Part shown: one piece after another, positions 42,901-51,576 of the stretch
Numbering within the stretch: the first letter of the stretch is position 1
Layout of the letters: every line of letters starts with the position of its first letter
Source of the DNA: Chitinivorax sp. PXF-14
GTDB lineage: Bacteria > Pseudomonadota > Gammaproteobacteria > Burkholderiales > SCOH01
Length of the DNA: 64,000 nt
Assembly (NCBI RefSeq): GCF_040812015.1
Contig: NZ_JBFNXJ010000014.1
Location: 1-64,000 of the forward strand
Reading direction: 5' to 3'
Made by a program: the position numbers and the translations under genes
The notes under the pieces: model-generated
The model's input: only the letters and a program-made list of their open reading frames with translations
Told to the model about the DNA's origin: nothing
Database searches by the model: none

Positions 42901-44030
42901 TGTGAAACGGAGAGTACAGCGGAGAAATCAGCGGACCTCGCAGCCTTAATACAGATCACCGTTGGTTGATCACTGCATGTTGCATCGTTATATGCAGTGT
43001 AAATACCCTTGCTATTGATTGCGGCTTTAATCGCCGTAGCCAAGGTCGAACTTGGGTTGCCGCCAGTCCCGGATGAAACGGCACCGGAGGTAATTACGGT
43101 TGAGCCTACCGACACGCTATTAACGGTATAGCTATTAGGGACAGTGCCAACCGTGATGATGCCGTTGGCGTTACTTGTCAACCGACCAACAAAGCGGGGG
43201 TATGGGTAATTAGGTAAAGGCTTAGCCTGACAGTTCGTCAAAGTGGAGTCTGTACACCATCTCACACGAGCCGCATAAGTGTAGCTACCTGATGGTGCAG
43301 AAGCATAGATACAGGTAGTCAGGTTGCTATCAGTACAATATTCGGACGGATTAATTCGATAATAGTAAGGCGCGCCATTCACTACATAATTCGTATAGCT
43401 ACTCCAGCTACTGCCGCTACTGTTTGTCCGGGGGTAGGAATACAGGCTATTTGGATAGCGATATGCCGTATTGGGATACGAAAAATCTCCGGATGGATTC
43501 GACTTGCACGTGGCTGATGAAAATGTCGAACTTGGACACCACCGTACATCAGGCCACTGAGTAGTCAGATTAACGGTGCCCGCCGAATAACCTTGGAAAT
43601 TAGTTTGTTGAACTCCATATACGTCAGTCTGAGCAGAAGTTGGATTCTGGGGGTCATAAGGCCCAGTAAGGTCGGGCTTTAGCGGCGGACGGTAGTAAAT
43701 TTCAGGATTGTAGTACTGCTTATTAAAGTCAGGACTCATGAATGGTGGCAGGCCATACTGGCATACCCCCAAGCCGGTAGTAGCACTGGTCGCTACCGTG
43801 TTAACGCACAAGTTGTCATTAACGTAATCCGGTACATAATTCCAGCTCATTGAACCTGAATCATCAAGCATGAACATGATGTCGGGTTTAATCGCATTTG
43901 CCGTACTAGCGGTATACAGGGGCGCGTCAGCCAAGTCCGTTGCTGCACCTTGTACTTGTTGGCTTTGTATGGCGGCCAAGCACAGCGTCAAGCCCCATAC
44001 GTGCTGGTAATGCTTTGTTATCGCGCTCAT
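39921..44030 (-). CDS. pilY1: Type IV pilus tip/biogenesis protein PilY1
   Basis: A 1369-residue exported protein. A signal peptide (to about AATDLADA) precedes a von Willebrand A-like N-terminal region with the metal site LDDSGSM near residue 57-62. The C-terminal third (about 880-1300) is the PilC/PilY1 beta-propeller, with AYIAANDGMLHAFDANMTF and YYALDVTNPDAPKVLWEF. PilY1 sits at the pilus tip and helps extension, adhesion and surface sensing. ATG 44030 is preferred to 44042 because GGGGA lies at good spacing. Last gene of the pilus operon. G+C is clearly lower than in the flanking genes. Confidence 0.92.
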   Translation of the reverse strand: MSAITKHYQHVWGLTLCLAAIQSQQVQGAATDLADAPLYTASTANAIKPDIMFMLDDSGSMSWNYVPDYVNDNLCVNTVATSATTGLGVCQYGLPPFMSPDFNKQYYNPEIYYRPPLKPDLTGPYDPQNPTSAQTDVYGVQQTNFQGYSAGTVNLTTQWPDVRWCPSSTFSSATCKSNPSGDFSYPNTAYRYPNSLYSYPRTNSSGSSWSSYTNYVVNGAPYYYRINPSEYCTDSNLTTCIYASAPSGSYTYAARVRWCTDSTLTNCQAKPLPNYPYPRFVGRLTSNANGIITVGTVPNSYTVNSVSVGSTVITSGAVSSGTGGNPSSTLATAIKAAINSKGIYTAYNDATCSDQPTVICIKAARSADFSAVLSVSQSGTGVSVSGMTPWDKTYSFSRVDIVSSRTTYPKGSARIDCTETNTNTCSYAEELKNFANWFSYYRTRMQSMKTGAGLAFQLLDDKYRVGFATINQNSYSSTTGLQLYVDTFDSTQKPAWYAALYAASPNNSTPLRSALKRVGDYYKGVLSGAPDPIPTNANGTQLACQPMYTILTTDGYWNDNFSGIGNQDNSLTDTSGYISRESGTYDGNVSGASDTLADVAMYYYKTDLRPSLANQVARSATDPAIHQHMTTFTLGLGVDGYMKYDPIYGLVGSDLSGDFAKITRGDSGCAWASGVCNWPKPVGDTLSAVDDLWHAAVNGHGRYYSAADPVALRNGIADALNRIGAARGTGAAAATSTPNITQVDRVILSASYNLDPGTDDWSGEVELSVINLDTKDADPHYVWLAQTKLDTLSPASRRVLTFNGNGALPKDFFWSSLTSTEQAYLTNKGGLLTQYALLPASDQANLNSGENILNFIRGDQTYTTSPSQIMRKRQHKLGPIINARPAYVRVPNKNYADAGYGDYKTQQAGRPARAYIAANDGMLHAFDANMTFLTSTDAATGEQTSVPQPTGRELDEKWAYVPRIVMPTLPLLAEQHYGSHQKFTVDGSPVTADAFINGDWHTVLVGGLNKGGRGYYALDVTNPDAPKVLWEFCSDSSLCPGRSDGDLGYTFGNPIVTKNAAGTWVVYFTSGLNNVPGATPGGEGKGYLYQLDLATGALLNKVSTGVGSSATPSGLMKITGWVEAPTTNNTVTFIYGGDQLGNLWRFDVSNASTSIPAPVRMAGLKNPSGSIEPVTVEPTLGYCGGQKMVFLGTGRLLGTSDLGDNSVQTIYAIKDSATNLGDNVRTNNMVQQSVASGSGSPQSRVFTNLPFDASSRNGWYMDLTAQPGEKVTVNPRWLLGHLYIYGNYPLTVDACQPGGTAVLYNIEACTGAAQSTAFNAMVVGSSQYCYGTDCVNQTMQVDKTHIVTPASPGPGGSTGVRVSWREVLE

Positions 44031-44067
44031 TTCGATCCCCATCCTTCAGTTCGAGCAGGCGAAAGCC

Positions 44068-44670
44068 TCAATTCGTTACAAAAGCCTGAGCAATGCTTGT
44101 GACATTTCTAGGGCCAAGCACACGCACCGTAATTCGATATATAATTGGAGCAGTAACCGGAGGAACAAATGCCTCTTGCGTGTGCTCCATAAGGCTACTC
44201 GGTGCTACTCCCGCACCAGCCCGAGCACACTGTATTGCCAAATTGGCAGCAGGATCTCCAGAGGCAGAACAAAGCCTCTCGATCAGAAACTGTTGTTGAT
44301 TACCACCGGAATCCGTCACTCGCGTAGAGGCGTTGGCCCATGTATCTTCAGAACGCCAATTTACGTCGGTATTGGTAGCCGATGCTCGATATCCGTTACC
44401 CGTTCCATTGTTCTGCAGCGAAGCGGCAGCGCTCCCCATCAATACCCGGTATGCACGGTCAAAACCTTGCTCGGTGGCTGCCAGTGCAGCCTGACGAAAA
44501 GCCAAGCTACCTGCCAACATATTTGAACTATCCACTCGCCGAATAGTGGATAGTACGGCCAACGTAACGATGATCAACACAATCAGGCTCGCAAACAGCA
44601 CCACACCGGCGCTATGCCTACGATACCCCTGCCTGGGTACCACCAATATTTGTCTGTCAGTTAGTTGCAT
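44068..44670 (-). CDS. pilX: Minor pilin PilX-like protein
   Basis: A 200-residue protein with an N-terminal segment SAGVVLFASLIVLIIVTLAVLSTI, the hydrophobic pilin-like helix of PilX-N proteins. It has the usual downstream pattern of a PilX (RQAALAATEQGFDRAYRVLM). PilX is one of the minor pilins that form the priming complex with PilV, PilW and PilY1. ATG 44670 is chosen because it overlaps the pilW stop by 10 bases; the longer frame to 44706 would run further into pilW. Confidence 0.85.
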   Translation of the reverse strand: MQLTDRQILVVPRQGYRRHSAGVVLFASLIVLIIVTLAVLSTIRRVDSSNMLAGSLAFRQAALAATEQGFDRAYRVLMGSAAASLQNNGTGNGYRASATNTDVNWRSEDTWANASTRVTDSGGNQQQFLIERLCSASGDPAANLAIQCARAGAGVAPSSLMEHTQEAFVPPVTAPIIYRITVRVLGPRNVTSIAQAFVTN

Positions 44671-45770
44671 TTTTGCAAAGCACTCCACTGCATGCCACGC
44701 GACCACAGCATATTTCGAATGGGAACAATTGTGGTGAAGACGCTGTAACGGTAGTGACGTTGAGTATCAGTCAGAGCAATGCTCGGGCCTATCGATGTTG
44801 GCAATGTAGTCGTGGTTGGCCACAGTACAATACTGGGGGGGCTCACAACATCACGCTCATATTGAGTTCCACGCACCAAGACACCAATTCTTACTGCCTT
44901 GACTCTGGCCCAGTCACCGCGATTTCCTACCACTCCGTCTCCGTCGGCATCAATCATTGTGCCGCTATAGCTCGTCACGACGTCACCAGAGCTGCTTGTC
45001 GCCGGGCAGGCGTTGAACCCATATTGCGCCTTTAGTGCAACGACATTGTCCGCATATAACGCAGGGGCAGCACCATTGAGTACATCAGCCACCATCAACT
45101 TGCTTGACTGAACACTGAACTGGCTAATGACAGGAGCCCCCCCAAGATCGACTACACTGGCCTGGATTCCAGCACCACCCGGCGCAACGTCATATGTAAT
45201 CCCAGGTGCCGCGGCATTGAAGGTATTGGCCGTATGTGTAAGCGCATTTCCAACGACGCCAGTGACACGCATGAGCGTACAGCCCAAGGTTGGGCTCACG
45301 ATCAATGCAAAATCGTTCAGTCGAAAACCAAAGCTATTCATAAGGGCGATGGCGGCACCTGATCCATCATACGGGCTGGAAAGAGGCGACCAAACAGGTC
45401 GATCACCAGAGCCCCGCATGACAGTGAGAGTATCGCTACCGGCAGCCCCTCCCGACTGGATTACAATTGGGGACAGCGTAAAGGTGTATGCGCCGTTACC
45501 ATTTTGAGCCTGAACGGTGCAACCGATCCCATCTTCCAGATTGAAACCATACCCAGCTTGCCGGGCTTCTCGCTCCAGCAAATACAGGGAAAGAGCCCCC
45601 GCCTGTTGTGCGTCTGCTACAGCACTGGTGGTACGGGATTGCGTCGACGCAAAACTAAATACCTGAAAAACAGCCAACATTGCCAGCAACCCAACAGCCA
45701 GCCCAGCCATCAATTCAACCAGACTAAAACCACCGTGATAGCGTTGGCTTCGCCGATTCAACAACGCCAT
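44661..45770 (-). CDS. pilW: Minor pilin PilW-like protein
   Basis: About 369 residues. The prepilin cleavage site is GG/FSLVELMAGLAVGLLAMLAVF, typical of PilW, followed by AREARQAGYGFN-type sequence (LEREARQAGYGFN). ATG 45770 gives a 14-residue leader, the usual length. ATG 45821, one base after the pilV stop, and ATG 45806 are alternatives that would lengthen the leader, and neither 45770 nor the alternatives has a strong ribosome site. PilW is needed to prime pilus assembly. Confidence 0.86.
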   Translation of the reverse strand: MALLNRRSQRYHGGFSLVELMAGLAVGLLAMLAVFQVFSFASTQSRTTSAVADAQQAGALSLYLLEREARQAGYGFNLEDGIGCTVQAQNGNGAYTFTLSPIVIQSGGAAGSDTLTVMRGSGDRPVWSPLSSPYDGSGAAIALMNSFGFRLNDFALIVSPTLGCTLMRVTGVVGNALTHTANTFNAAAPGITYDVAPGGAGIQASVVDLGGAPVISQFSVQSSKLMVADVLNGAAPALYADNVVALKAQYGFNACPATSSSGDVVTSYSGTMIDADGDGVVGNRGDWARVKAVRIGVLVRGTQYERDVVSPPSIVLWPTTTTLPTSIGPSIALTDTQRHYRYSVFTTIVPIRNMLWSRGMQWSALQKCN

Positions 45771-45822
45771 AGTATGGCAATGCTGTAAGGGTAACGATAG
45801 CTTAACCATGAGTACTGCCATC

Positions 45823-46341
45823 CTAATTCGAAGGGTTTCTGGAAATGACAGATGTAGCAACAAATGTGTGGGTAGCAGTTGCTCCAGGTCGTGTACCGGG
45901 TGGCGCCCACCGCACTGTCACCGTTACCGTTGAAGGCGTTAAAAATGTTCCAGGCTGAGGTGGCCAGGGAATCGGCGTTCCCGGCACAACTGCCACTATC
46001 GGTGGATAGGCGGATGCCCCAGGCAAGCGATTGACGACATCATTCACCCATGGCTGCAAACGGCTATTTACCGTAAGCGCCCCGGGCGTTACATAATTGG
46101 CAATGTTTTGTGGGTCCGTCATTATCTGCGCTATGAGCCGGTTCGCCAGATATGCGGCTTCCGAGCGATATCTCGATTCAGAGACATCTCCAACTGATCT
46201 GGCTTGCAAGCCGACAAGAGCAAGTACACCGATAGCAAACACAACAATGGCAACCAAGGCCTCGATCAGCGCAACCCCGCGCTCGCGACCATTGATAATC
46301 GCCAAATCAAGCCGGGCAGGCGCAGGCTGCGGCCTTTCCAT
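45823..46341 (-). CDS. pilV: Minor pilin PilV-like protein
   Basis: A 172-residue prepilin. Processing would occur at RG/VALIEALVAIVVFAIGVLALVGLQ, the PilV signature. The conserved downstream region RSEAAYLANRLIAQIM follows. ATG 46341 lies two bases after the fimT stop and is preferred over GTG 46356. It belongs with PilW, PilX and the pseudopilin FimT to the minor pilin priming set. Confidence 0.88.
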   Translation of the reverse strand: MERPQPAPARLDLAIINGRERGVALIEALVAIVVFAIGVLALVGLQARSVGDVSESRYRSEAAYLANRLIAQIMTDPQNIANYVTPGALTVNSRLQPWVNDVVNRLPGASAYPPIVAVVPGTPIPWPPQPGTFLTPSTVTVTVRWAPPGTRPGATATHTFVATSVISRNPSN

Positions 46342-46343
46342 CA

Positions 46344-46892
46344 CTAGCGATCGCACGATCTGGGATCCTCTATCTCTTGCATTTTCCGGTCACACCAGCG
46401 AATGCTACCGTTAGGAGCAATCAGAATGCTGTATTCACGCCGATCAGCCTCGGCCAATGCGTCAACCTGGATATCAATACGCGACACGGGACTGGCAACG
46501 GCATTGTTCTGTGCCGGCGTCAGGAGGACACCAAGCCCGGTAAAGATGACAGATGTGGCTGCTACGCCACCGCTATCTTGGGCCGTGACAGAAACCGTGC
46601 CCAGGTGCTCAAGAGCCGGTTGGTTCTGGATCACTGCCTGGCTGGCGACATCAGAAACCGTCCACCCCCGGGTGCCTACTACATCCAAACGTACATTGGT
46701 TCCCCGTTTGATTGCCTCCGTCCTTGCAAGCATCAGCCCGGACATAAAGGATTCGGTCATATCGCGAGCGCGAGAATTTTGCAGCCAGTCGGTGTAGGAC
46801 GGCAGTGCGACAGCCAAAAGCACGCCAAATATCACCAATGTGATAGCTATCTCAATTACCGTGAAGCCACGCGCCCTCCGCAGGATCAACAT
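46344..46892 (-). CDS. fimT: GspH/FimT-family pseudopilin
   Basis: A 182-residue prepilin with the cleavage site RG/FTVIEIAITLVIFGVLLAVALPSY and the GspH/FimT continuation MTESFMSGLMLARTEAIKRG. The C-terminus holds a cysteine pair (WCDRK ... RSCDR), likely a disulfide. FimT is a minor pilin in the pilus tip complex and in some species binds DNA. It overlaps the 3' end of the pilE-like gene by 7 bases. Confidence 0.88.
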   Translation of the reverse strand: MLILRRARGFTVIEIAITLVIFGVLLAVALPSYTDWLQNSRARDMTESFMSGLMLARTEAIKRGTNVRLDVVGTRGWTVSDVASQAVIQNQPALEHLGTVSVTAQDSGGVAATSVIFTGLGVLLTPAQNNAVASPVSRIDIQVDALAEADRREYSILIAPNGSIRWCDRKMQEIEDPRSCDR

Positions 46893-47314
46893 GTCCCGTC
46901 CTTTTTACTGATCCAGCAATTTCTGGGCGCACCAGCCCAACCGGTACCGACAGAAGTGGTTGCTTTATTGCCATCTTGATCAACCGTAAACACAAACCCG
47001 GAAACAGTCCCAGACCCCGTGGCAGTGACCGTTGCAGTATTAGCAGCCAAATCACACGTAACCGCAAAATTGGACGCGAGGGTAATTGCTCGAGCTGCTG
47101 GTGTACCCGCTGCACACCCGCCAATATATGTCCGGTTATCCTGAAACCATTGTTCCAGCTTGGTACGAACATCAGACAAGGACGCAAATGCCTCGGTCAG
47201 TCGGCTACGCGTCACATAGTCCGTATATGCAGGAAGTGCAATCGCTGCCAGAACACCGATGATGACCAACGCAATCATCAGCTCGATCAGCGTAAAACCT
47301 CGTTGCAGGCGCAT
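46886..47314 (-). CDS. pilE: Type IV pilin PilE-like protein
   Basis: A 142-residue prepilin with a 6-residue leader and cleavage MRLQRG/FTLIELMIALVIIGVLAAIA, including the conserved Glu5. The body has several cysteines (GGCAAG, VTCDL, RNCWIS and a terminal Cys) that can form the pilin D-loop disulfide. The ATG at 47314 has GGAG and GGAA upstream. It is the first gene of the leftward operon. Because it sits with minor pilins it may be the minor PilE rather than the major subunit. Confidence 0.88.
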   Translation of the reverse strand: MRLQRGFTLIELMIALVIIGVLAAIALPAYTDYVTRSRLTEAFASLSDVRTKLEQWFQDNRTYIGGCAAGTPAARAITLASNFAVTCDLAANTATVTATGSGTVSGFVFTVDQDGNKATTSVGTGWAGAPRNCWISKKDGTC

Positions 47315-47481
47315 TTCCACGGTCTCCAATTGTATTTTCAATAACTGTATGTCACCTGCCGTCGCCATGTAAAAGCAATACCGACAAGTGGTAAGCTTCA
47401 AGTCCCGAGCGGTTTCATGCATGACCTGGTGCCAGCTCCAGACTTTACACGCCACTTCCCGTTCCGATACATTCCCAGCCT

Positions 47482-48063
47482 ATGAGCAGACTCCGATATG
47501 CCGGAACCGTCCTCCTGTTGACCGCTGCACTGGCCAGTGCAGCCCCTCCTGCGGATGCCCCGGAACAGGCCGGCAGTGGCCAGACATCAGCGACAGAAGC
47601 ACGCCCGGAGCGTAGCGCAATCGATCGCCCCGCGGCGGCTGGCGACAAGGCCGACATCAAGACGCAAGAGCTGGTGTTGCAGGCGCTTGCCTTGGTCGGG
47701 GTGACCTACAAATGGGGTGGCAAGTCACCCGAATCGGGGTTGGATTGCTCGGGCCTGGTGCGCTATGTCTTTGGGCAGTCGCTGCAGATGGCACTGCCAC
47801 ACAATGCCCTGGCGATCAGCAAGCTAGGCGAGACGGTAGAGAAGGAAAAGCTCAAGCCGGGCGACTTGGTGTTCTTCAACACCTTGAAGCGCAAGTTCTC
47901 GCACGTTGGCATCTATCTCGGTGACGACCGCTTCATCCACGCCCCCACCGCCGGGGCAGGCGTGGAAATCGTCAACATGAAGGACCAATACTGGCAGAAG
48001 CGTTTTGACGGTGCCCGGCGCCTGCAGAAGGATGCTGGCGCGGCCGGTACGGCGCAAAAGTAG
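47482..48063 (+). CDS. NlpC/P60-family (C40) cell-wall hydrolase
   Basis: A 193-residue exported protein. A signal peptide (to about ASAAPPA) and a low-complexity linker precede the NlpC/P60 domain (about 62-180). The catalytic triad is Cys in LDCSGLVRY, His in SHVGIYLGDD and His in FIHAPTAG. It should cleave peptidoglycan stem peptides as a DL-endopeptidase. It is divergent from the pilus operon and followed by mfd about 75 bp downstream. Confidence 0.92.
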   Translation: MSRLRYAGTVLLLTAALASAAPPADAPEQAGSGQTSATEARPERSAIDRPAAAGDKADIKTQELVLQALALVGVTYKWGGKSPESGLDCSGLVRYVFGQSLQMALPHNALAISKLGETVEKEKLKPGDLVFFNTLKRKFSHVGIYLGDDRFIHAPTAGAGVEIVNMKDQYWQKRFDGARRLQKDAGAAGTAQK

Positions 48064-48136
48064 GCGGGCACGCCCGTAACAGCCGGGCCGACGCTGGTAT
48101 AATGTGCGGTTTCGTAGCGCCCGTGCATTGTTCCAG

Positions 48137-51100
48137 ATGACATCGCCCCTCTCGCGCCCCAAGCCCGGCCTCAAGACGCTCCTCCCCGCCGCCCACGGCA
48201 GTGCGGACGCATGGCAGCTCAAATCCGTCCTGGCGTCACACGCGCCCTTGTTGATCGTGACCGAGACAGGCCAGGATGCGCAGCGACTGCTGCACGAGCT
48301 TCGTTACTTCTCTCCGCAATCGCGCGTGCTGCAGCTGCCGGACTGGGAAACGCTGCCCTACGATCACTTCTCCCCACACCAGGACTTGATCTCTGAGCGG
48401 CTGGCGACATTGTGGCAAGTCAGAAGCGGGCAGTTCGACGCGCTCATCGTGCCGGCTTCGACTGCGCTGATGCGCTTGCCGCCAGTCGAGTACCTGGCCG
48501 CGCACACCTTCTTTCTCAAGGCGAAGGAAAAGGTCGATCTCGACGCATTGCGCGCGCAGATGACACTGGCAGGCTACCAGCACGTCACCCAGGTCTACAG
48601 CCCCGGCGAATACAGCGTGCGCGGCGGCCTGATCGACCTGTTCCCGATGGGCTCCACCCTGCCCTACCGCATCGACCTGTTCGATGACGAGATCGAGACC
48701 ATCCGCACCTTTGACGTCGACAGCCAGCGCTCGATCTACCCGGTACGCGAGATTCGCCTGCTGCCGGCGCGCGAATTTCCGCTCGATGAGGCCGGGCGTA
48801 ACCTGTTTCGCAGGAATTTCCGCGAGCGCTTCGAGGGCGATCCGTCGCGCTCGCAGCTGTACAAGGATGTCAGCAACGGCTTGGCGCCAGCGGGCATCGA
48901 ATACTACCTGCCGCTGTTCTTCGAGCAGACCGCCACGCTGTTCGATTACCTGCCGAAGGACGTCATCGTCACCCAGCACCACGACCTGCTGGGTGCCACC
49001 GAACGTTTCTGGCAAGACACCCAATCGCGCTATCGCCTGATGCAGGGCGACAAGCAGCGCCCCGCGCTGGTACCGGAAGAGCTCTATCTGCCGGTCGACC
49101 GCTTCTTCGCCACGCTGAAGACCTATGGCCGCTTCGAGCTGTCCGGCAATACCACTGTGCCGTCTGAGCACGCGCCAAGCCAGGCCCTACCTGCCGTGCA
49201 GGTCGATCGTCGGGCCGACAATCCGCTGGCGGCGCTGACTCAGTTTCTTTCCCGGCATGATGGCCACGTGTTGTTGCTGGCGGAATCGCTGGGGCGCCGC
49301 GAGACCATGGCGGCCTTCCTCGCGGAGTACGACCTCAAGCCCGAACTGCTGGAGACCTGGGCAGAGGCGGAAGCCACCGGCGCACCGTTCAGCCTCGGTG
49401 TTGGCCCGCTGCAGACCGGTTTCATCCTGTCCGAGACACGGCACGCCATCATCACCGAGAGCGAGCTCTATGCCCATGTCACGCGCAACCGCGAGAGCCG
49501 GCAGAGCCGCAAGCCGGCATCGGAAACGCTGTTGCGCGACCTGTCCGAGGTCAAGGTCGGCGACCCCGTCGTGCACGAGCAGCATGGCATCGGCCGCTAC
49601 ATGGGGCTGGTCAATCTCGACCTCGGCAACGGCGAGGATGAGTTCCTGCTGCTGGAGTATGCCGGCGGCGACAAGCTGTATGTTCCCGTCTCGCACCTCT
49701 ACCTGATCAGCCGTTACAGCGGCGCCGCGCAGGAAGATGCACCACTGCACAAACTTGGCAGCGGTCATTGGGAAAAAGCCAAGCGCAAGGCGGCCCAACA
49801 GGTGCGCGACACGGCGGCTGAGCTGCTGAATCTGTATGCGCAACGCGCGGCACGCCAAGGCTATGCCTTCAAGCTCGGCGAGCATGACTACCAGGCCTTT
49901 GCCGACAGCTTCGGCTTTGAGGAAACCCCCGATCAGGCCTCGGCCATCGCGGCCGTCATCGCCGACATGACCTCGGGCCGGCCGATGGATCGGCTCGTCT
50001 GCGGCGACGTCGGCTTCGGCAAGACCGAAGTCGCGCTGCGCGCAGCCTTCGTGGCCGTGATGGGAGGCAAGCAGGTGGCGGTGCTCGTGCCGACCACGCT
50101 ATTGGCCGAACAGCATCAGCAGAATTTCAGCGACCGTTTTGCCGACTGGCCGGTCAAGGTCGCCGAGCTGTCACGCTTCCGCACGGCCAAGGAAGTATCG
50201 GCCGCAATGAAGGGGCTCGCGGACGGCAGCATCGATATCGTGATCGGCACCCACAAGCTGGTGCAGCCGGATGTGAAGTTCAAGAACCTCGGACTCGTCA
50301 TCATCGACGAGGAACACCGCTTTGGCGTGCGTCAGAAGGAACAGCTCAAGGCGCTACGCGCCGAGGTGGACGTGCTGACGCTGACCGCAACGCCGATACC
50401 GCGCACGCTTGCCATGTCGCTCGAAGGCATCCGCGACTTTTCTGTCATCGCGACCGCGCCTCAGCGGCGGCTGGCGATCAAGACCTTCGTGTCACGCACC
50501 GACGACGGCATCATTCGTGAAGCCGTCCTGCGCGAGCTCAAGCGTGGCGGGCAGGTGTTCTTCCTGCACAACGAGGTCGAAACGATCGAGAACATGCGTG
50601 AGAAGCTGTCGCAATTACTGCCCGAGGCCCGTATCGGCGTGGCGCACGGGCAGTTGCGCGAGCGCGAGCTCGAGGCGGTGATGCGCGACTTCCACCAGAT
50701 GCGCTTCAACCTGCTGCTTTGCACCACGATCGTCGAAACCGGCATCGACATCCCCAATGCCAACACCATCGTCATCAACCGTGCGGATCGCTTCGGCCTG
50801 GCCCAGTTGCACCAGCTGCGTGGCCGCGTTGGCCGCTCGCACCACCAGGCTTACGCCTATCTGCTGACGCCGGAAGAAACAGCGATGACGGCCCAGTCCA
50901 AGAAGCGGCTGGAAGCCATCCAGATGATGGAGGAACTGGGCTCCGGCTTCTATCTCGCCATGCACGACCTGGAAATCCGCGGCGCGGGCGAAGTCCTGGG
51001 CGACTCCCAGTCGGGCGAGATACAGGAGATCGGCTTCAACCTCTACAACGCCATGCTCAACGAGGCTGTCAGGGCGTTGAAGAAAGGCGTCGAGCCCGAT

Positions 51101-51550
51101 CTAAACCAGCCGCTCGGGATCACCACCGAAATCAATCTGCACGCCCCTGCCCTGCTTCCCAATGAGTACTGCCCCGACGTGCACGAGCGCCTGGTCATCT
51201 ACAAACGGCTGGCGAACTGCGATACCTTCGATGAACTCGACGACATGTATCAGGAGCTGATCGACCGCTTCGGCCTGCCACCGGAAGCCACCAAGACGCT
51301 GCTCGATTGCCACCGCTTGCGCATTCAGGGCAAACCGCTCGGTGTGAAGCAGGTCGATGCCACCGAGTCGGCCGTGCACGTGCAGTTCATCCCCAACCCG
51401 CCGATCGACCCGATACGGATCATCCAGCTCGTGCAGAGCGGGCGCCAATACAAACTGGCCGGGCAGGACAAGCTCAAGATCGAACAGAAGATGCCTGAAT
51501 TGCCGCAGCGCGTTCAGGCACTCAAGGCATTTTTCAAGGCGCTGGCATAG
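48137..51550 (+). CDS. mfd: Transcription-repair coupling factor Mfd
   Basis: A 1137-residue Mfd. The N-terminal UvrB-like damage-recognition domains (about 1-350) carry ELRYFSPQSRVLQLPDWE. The RNA-polymerase interaction domain begins near 475 (VKVGDPVVHEQHGIGRYMGL). The RecG-like translocase has Walker A GDVGFGKTEVALRAAF (about 620-635) and DEEH (about 724). The C-terminal TRCF domain follows. It displaces stalled polymerase and recruits UvrA. ATG 48137 gives the usual family N-terminus. serB follows after 26 bp. Confidence 0.96.
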   Translation: MTSPLSRPKPGLKTLLPAAHGSADAWQLKSVLASHAPLLIVTETGQDAQRLLHELRYFSPQSRVLQLPDWETLPYDHFSPHQDLISERLATLWQVRSGQFDALIVPASTALMRLPPVEYLAAHTFFLKAKEKVDLDALRAQMTLAGYQHVTQVYSPGEYSVRGGLIDLFPMGSTLPYRIDLFDDEIETIRTFDVDSQRSIYPVREIRLLPAREFPLDEAGRNLFRRNFRERFEGDPSRSQLYKDVSNGLAPAGIEYYLPLFFEQTATLFDYLPKDVIVTQHHDLLGATERFWQDTQSRYRLMQGDKQRPALVPEELYLPVDRFFATLKTYGRFELSGNTTVPSEHAPSQALPAVQVDRRADNPLAALTQFLSRHDGHVLLLAESLGRRETMAAFLAEYDLKPELLETWAEAEATGAPFSLGVGPLQTGFILSETRHAIITESELYAHVTRNRESRQSRKPASETLLRDLSEVKVGDPVVHEQHGIGRYMGLVNLDLGNGEDEFLLLEYAGGDKLYVPVSHLYLISRYSGAAQEDAPLHKLGSGHWEKAKRKAAQQVRDTAAELLNLYAQRAARQGYAFKLGEHDYQAFADSFGFEETPDQASAIAAVIADMTSGRPMDRLVCGDVGFGKTEVALRAAFVAVMGGKQVAVLVPTTLLAEQHQQNFSDRFADWPVKVAELSRFRTAKEVSAAMKGLADGSIDIVIGTHKLVQPDVKFKNLGLVIIDEEHRFGVRQKEQLKALRAEVDVLTLTATPIPRTLAMSLEGIRDFSVIATAPQRRLAIKTFVSRTDDGIIREAVLRELKRGGQVFFLHNEVETIENMREKLSQLLPEARIGVAHGQLRERELEAVMRDFHQMRFNLLLCTTIVETGIDIPNANTIVINRADRFGLAQLHQLRGRVGRSHHQAYAYLLTPEETAMTAQSKKRLEAIQMMEELGSGFYLAMHDLEIRGAGEVLGDSQSGEIQEIGFNLYNAMLNEAVRALKKGVEPDLNQPLGITTEINLHAPALLPNEYCPDVHERLVIYKRLANCDTFDELDDMYQELIDRFGLPPEATKTLLDCHRLRIQGKPLGVKQVDATESAVHVQFIPNPPIDPIRIIQLVQSGRQYKLAGQDKLKIEQKMPELPQRVQALKAFFKALA

Positions 51551-51576
51551 CGCCACCAGATGACGGACCTTCCAGT

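Noticed and set aside
47415-47440. Sigma-54 promoter for the pilE operon
   Set aside because: The minus-strand sequence around TGGCACCAGGTCATGCA looks similar, but the GG-GC spacing is 11 instead of 10, so it is not a convincing site.
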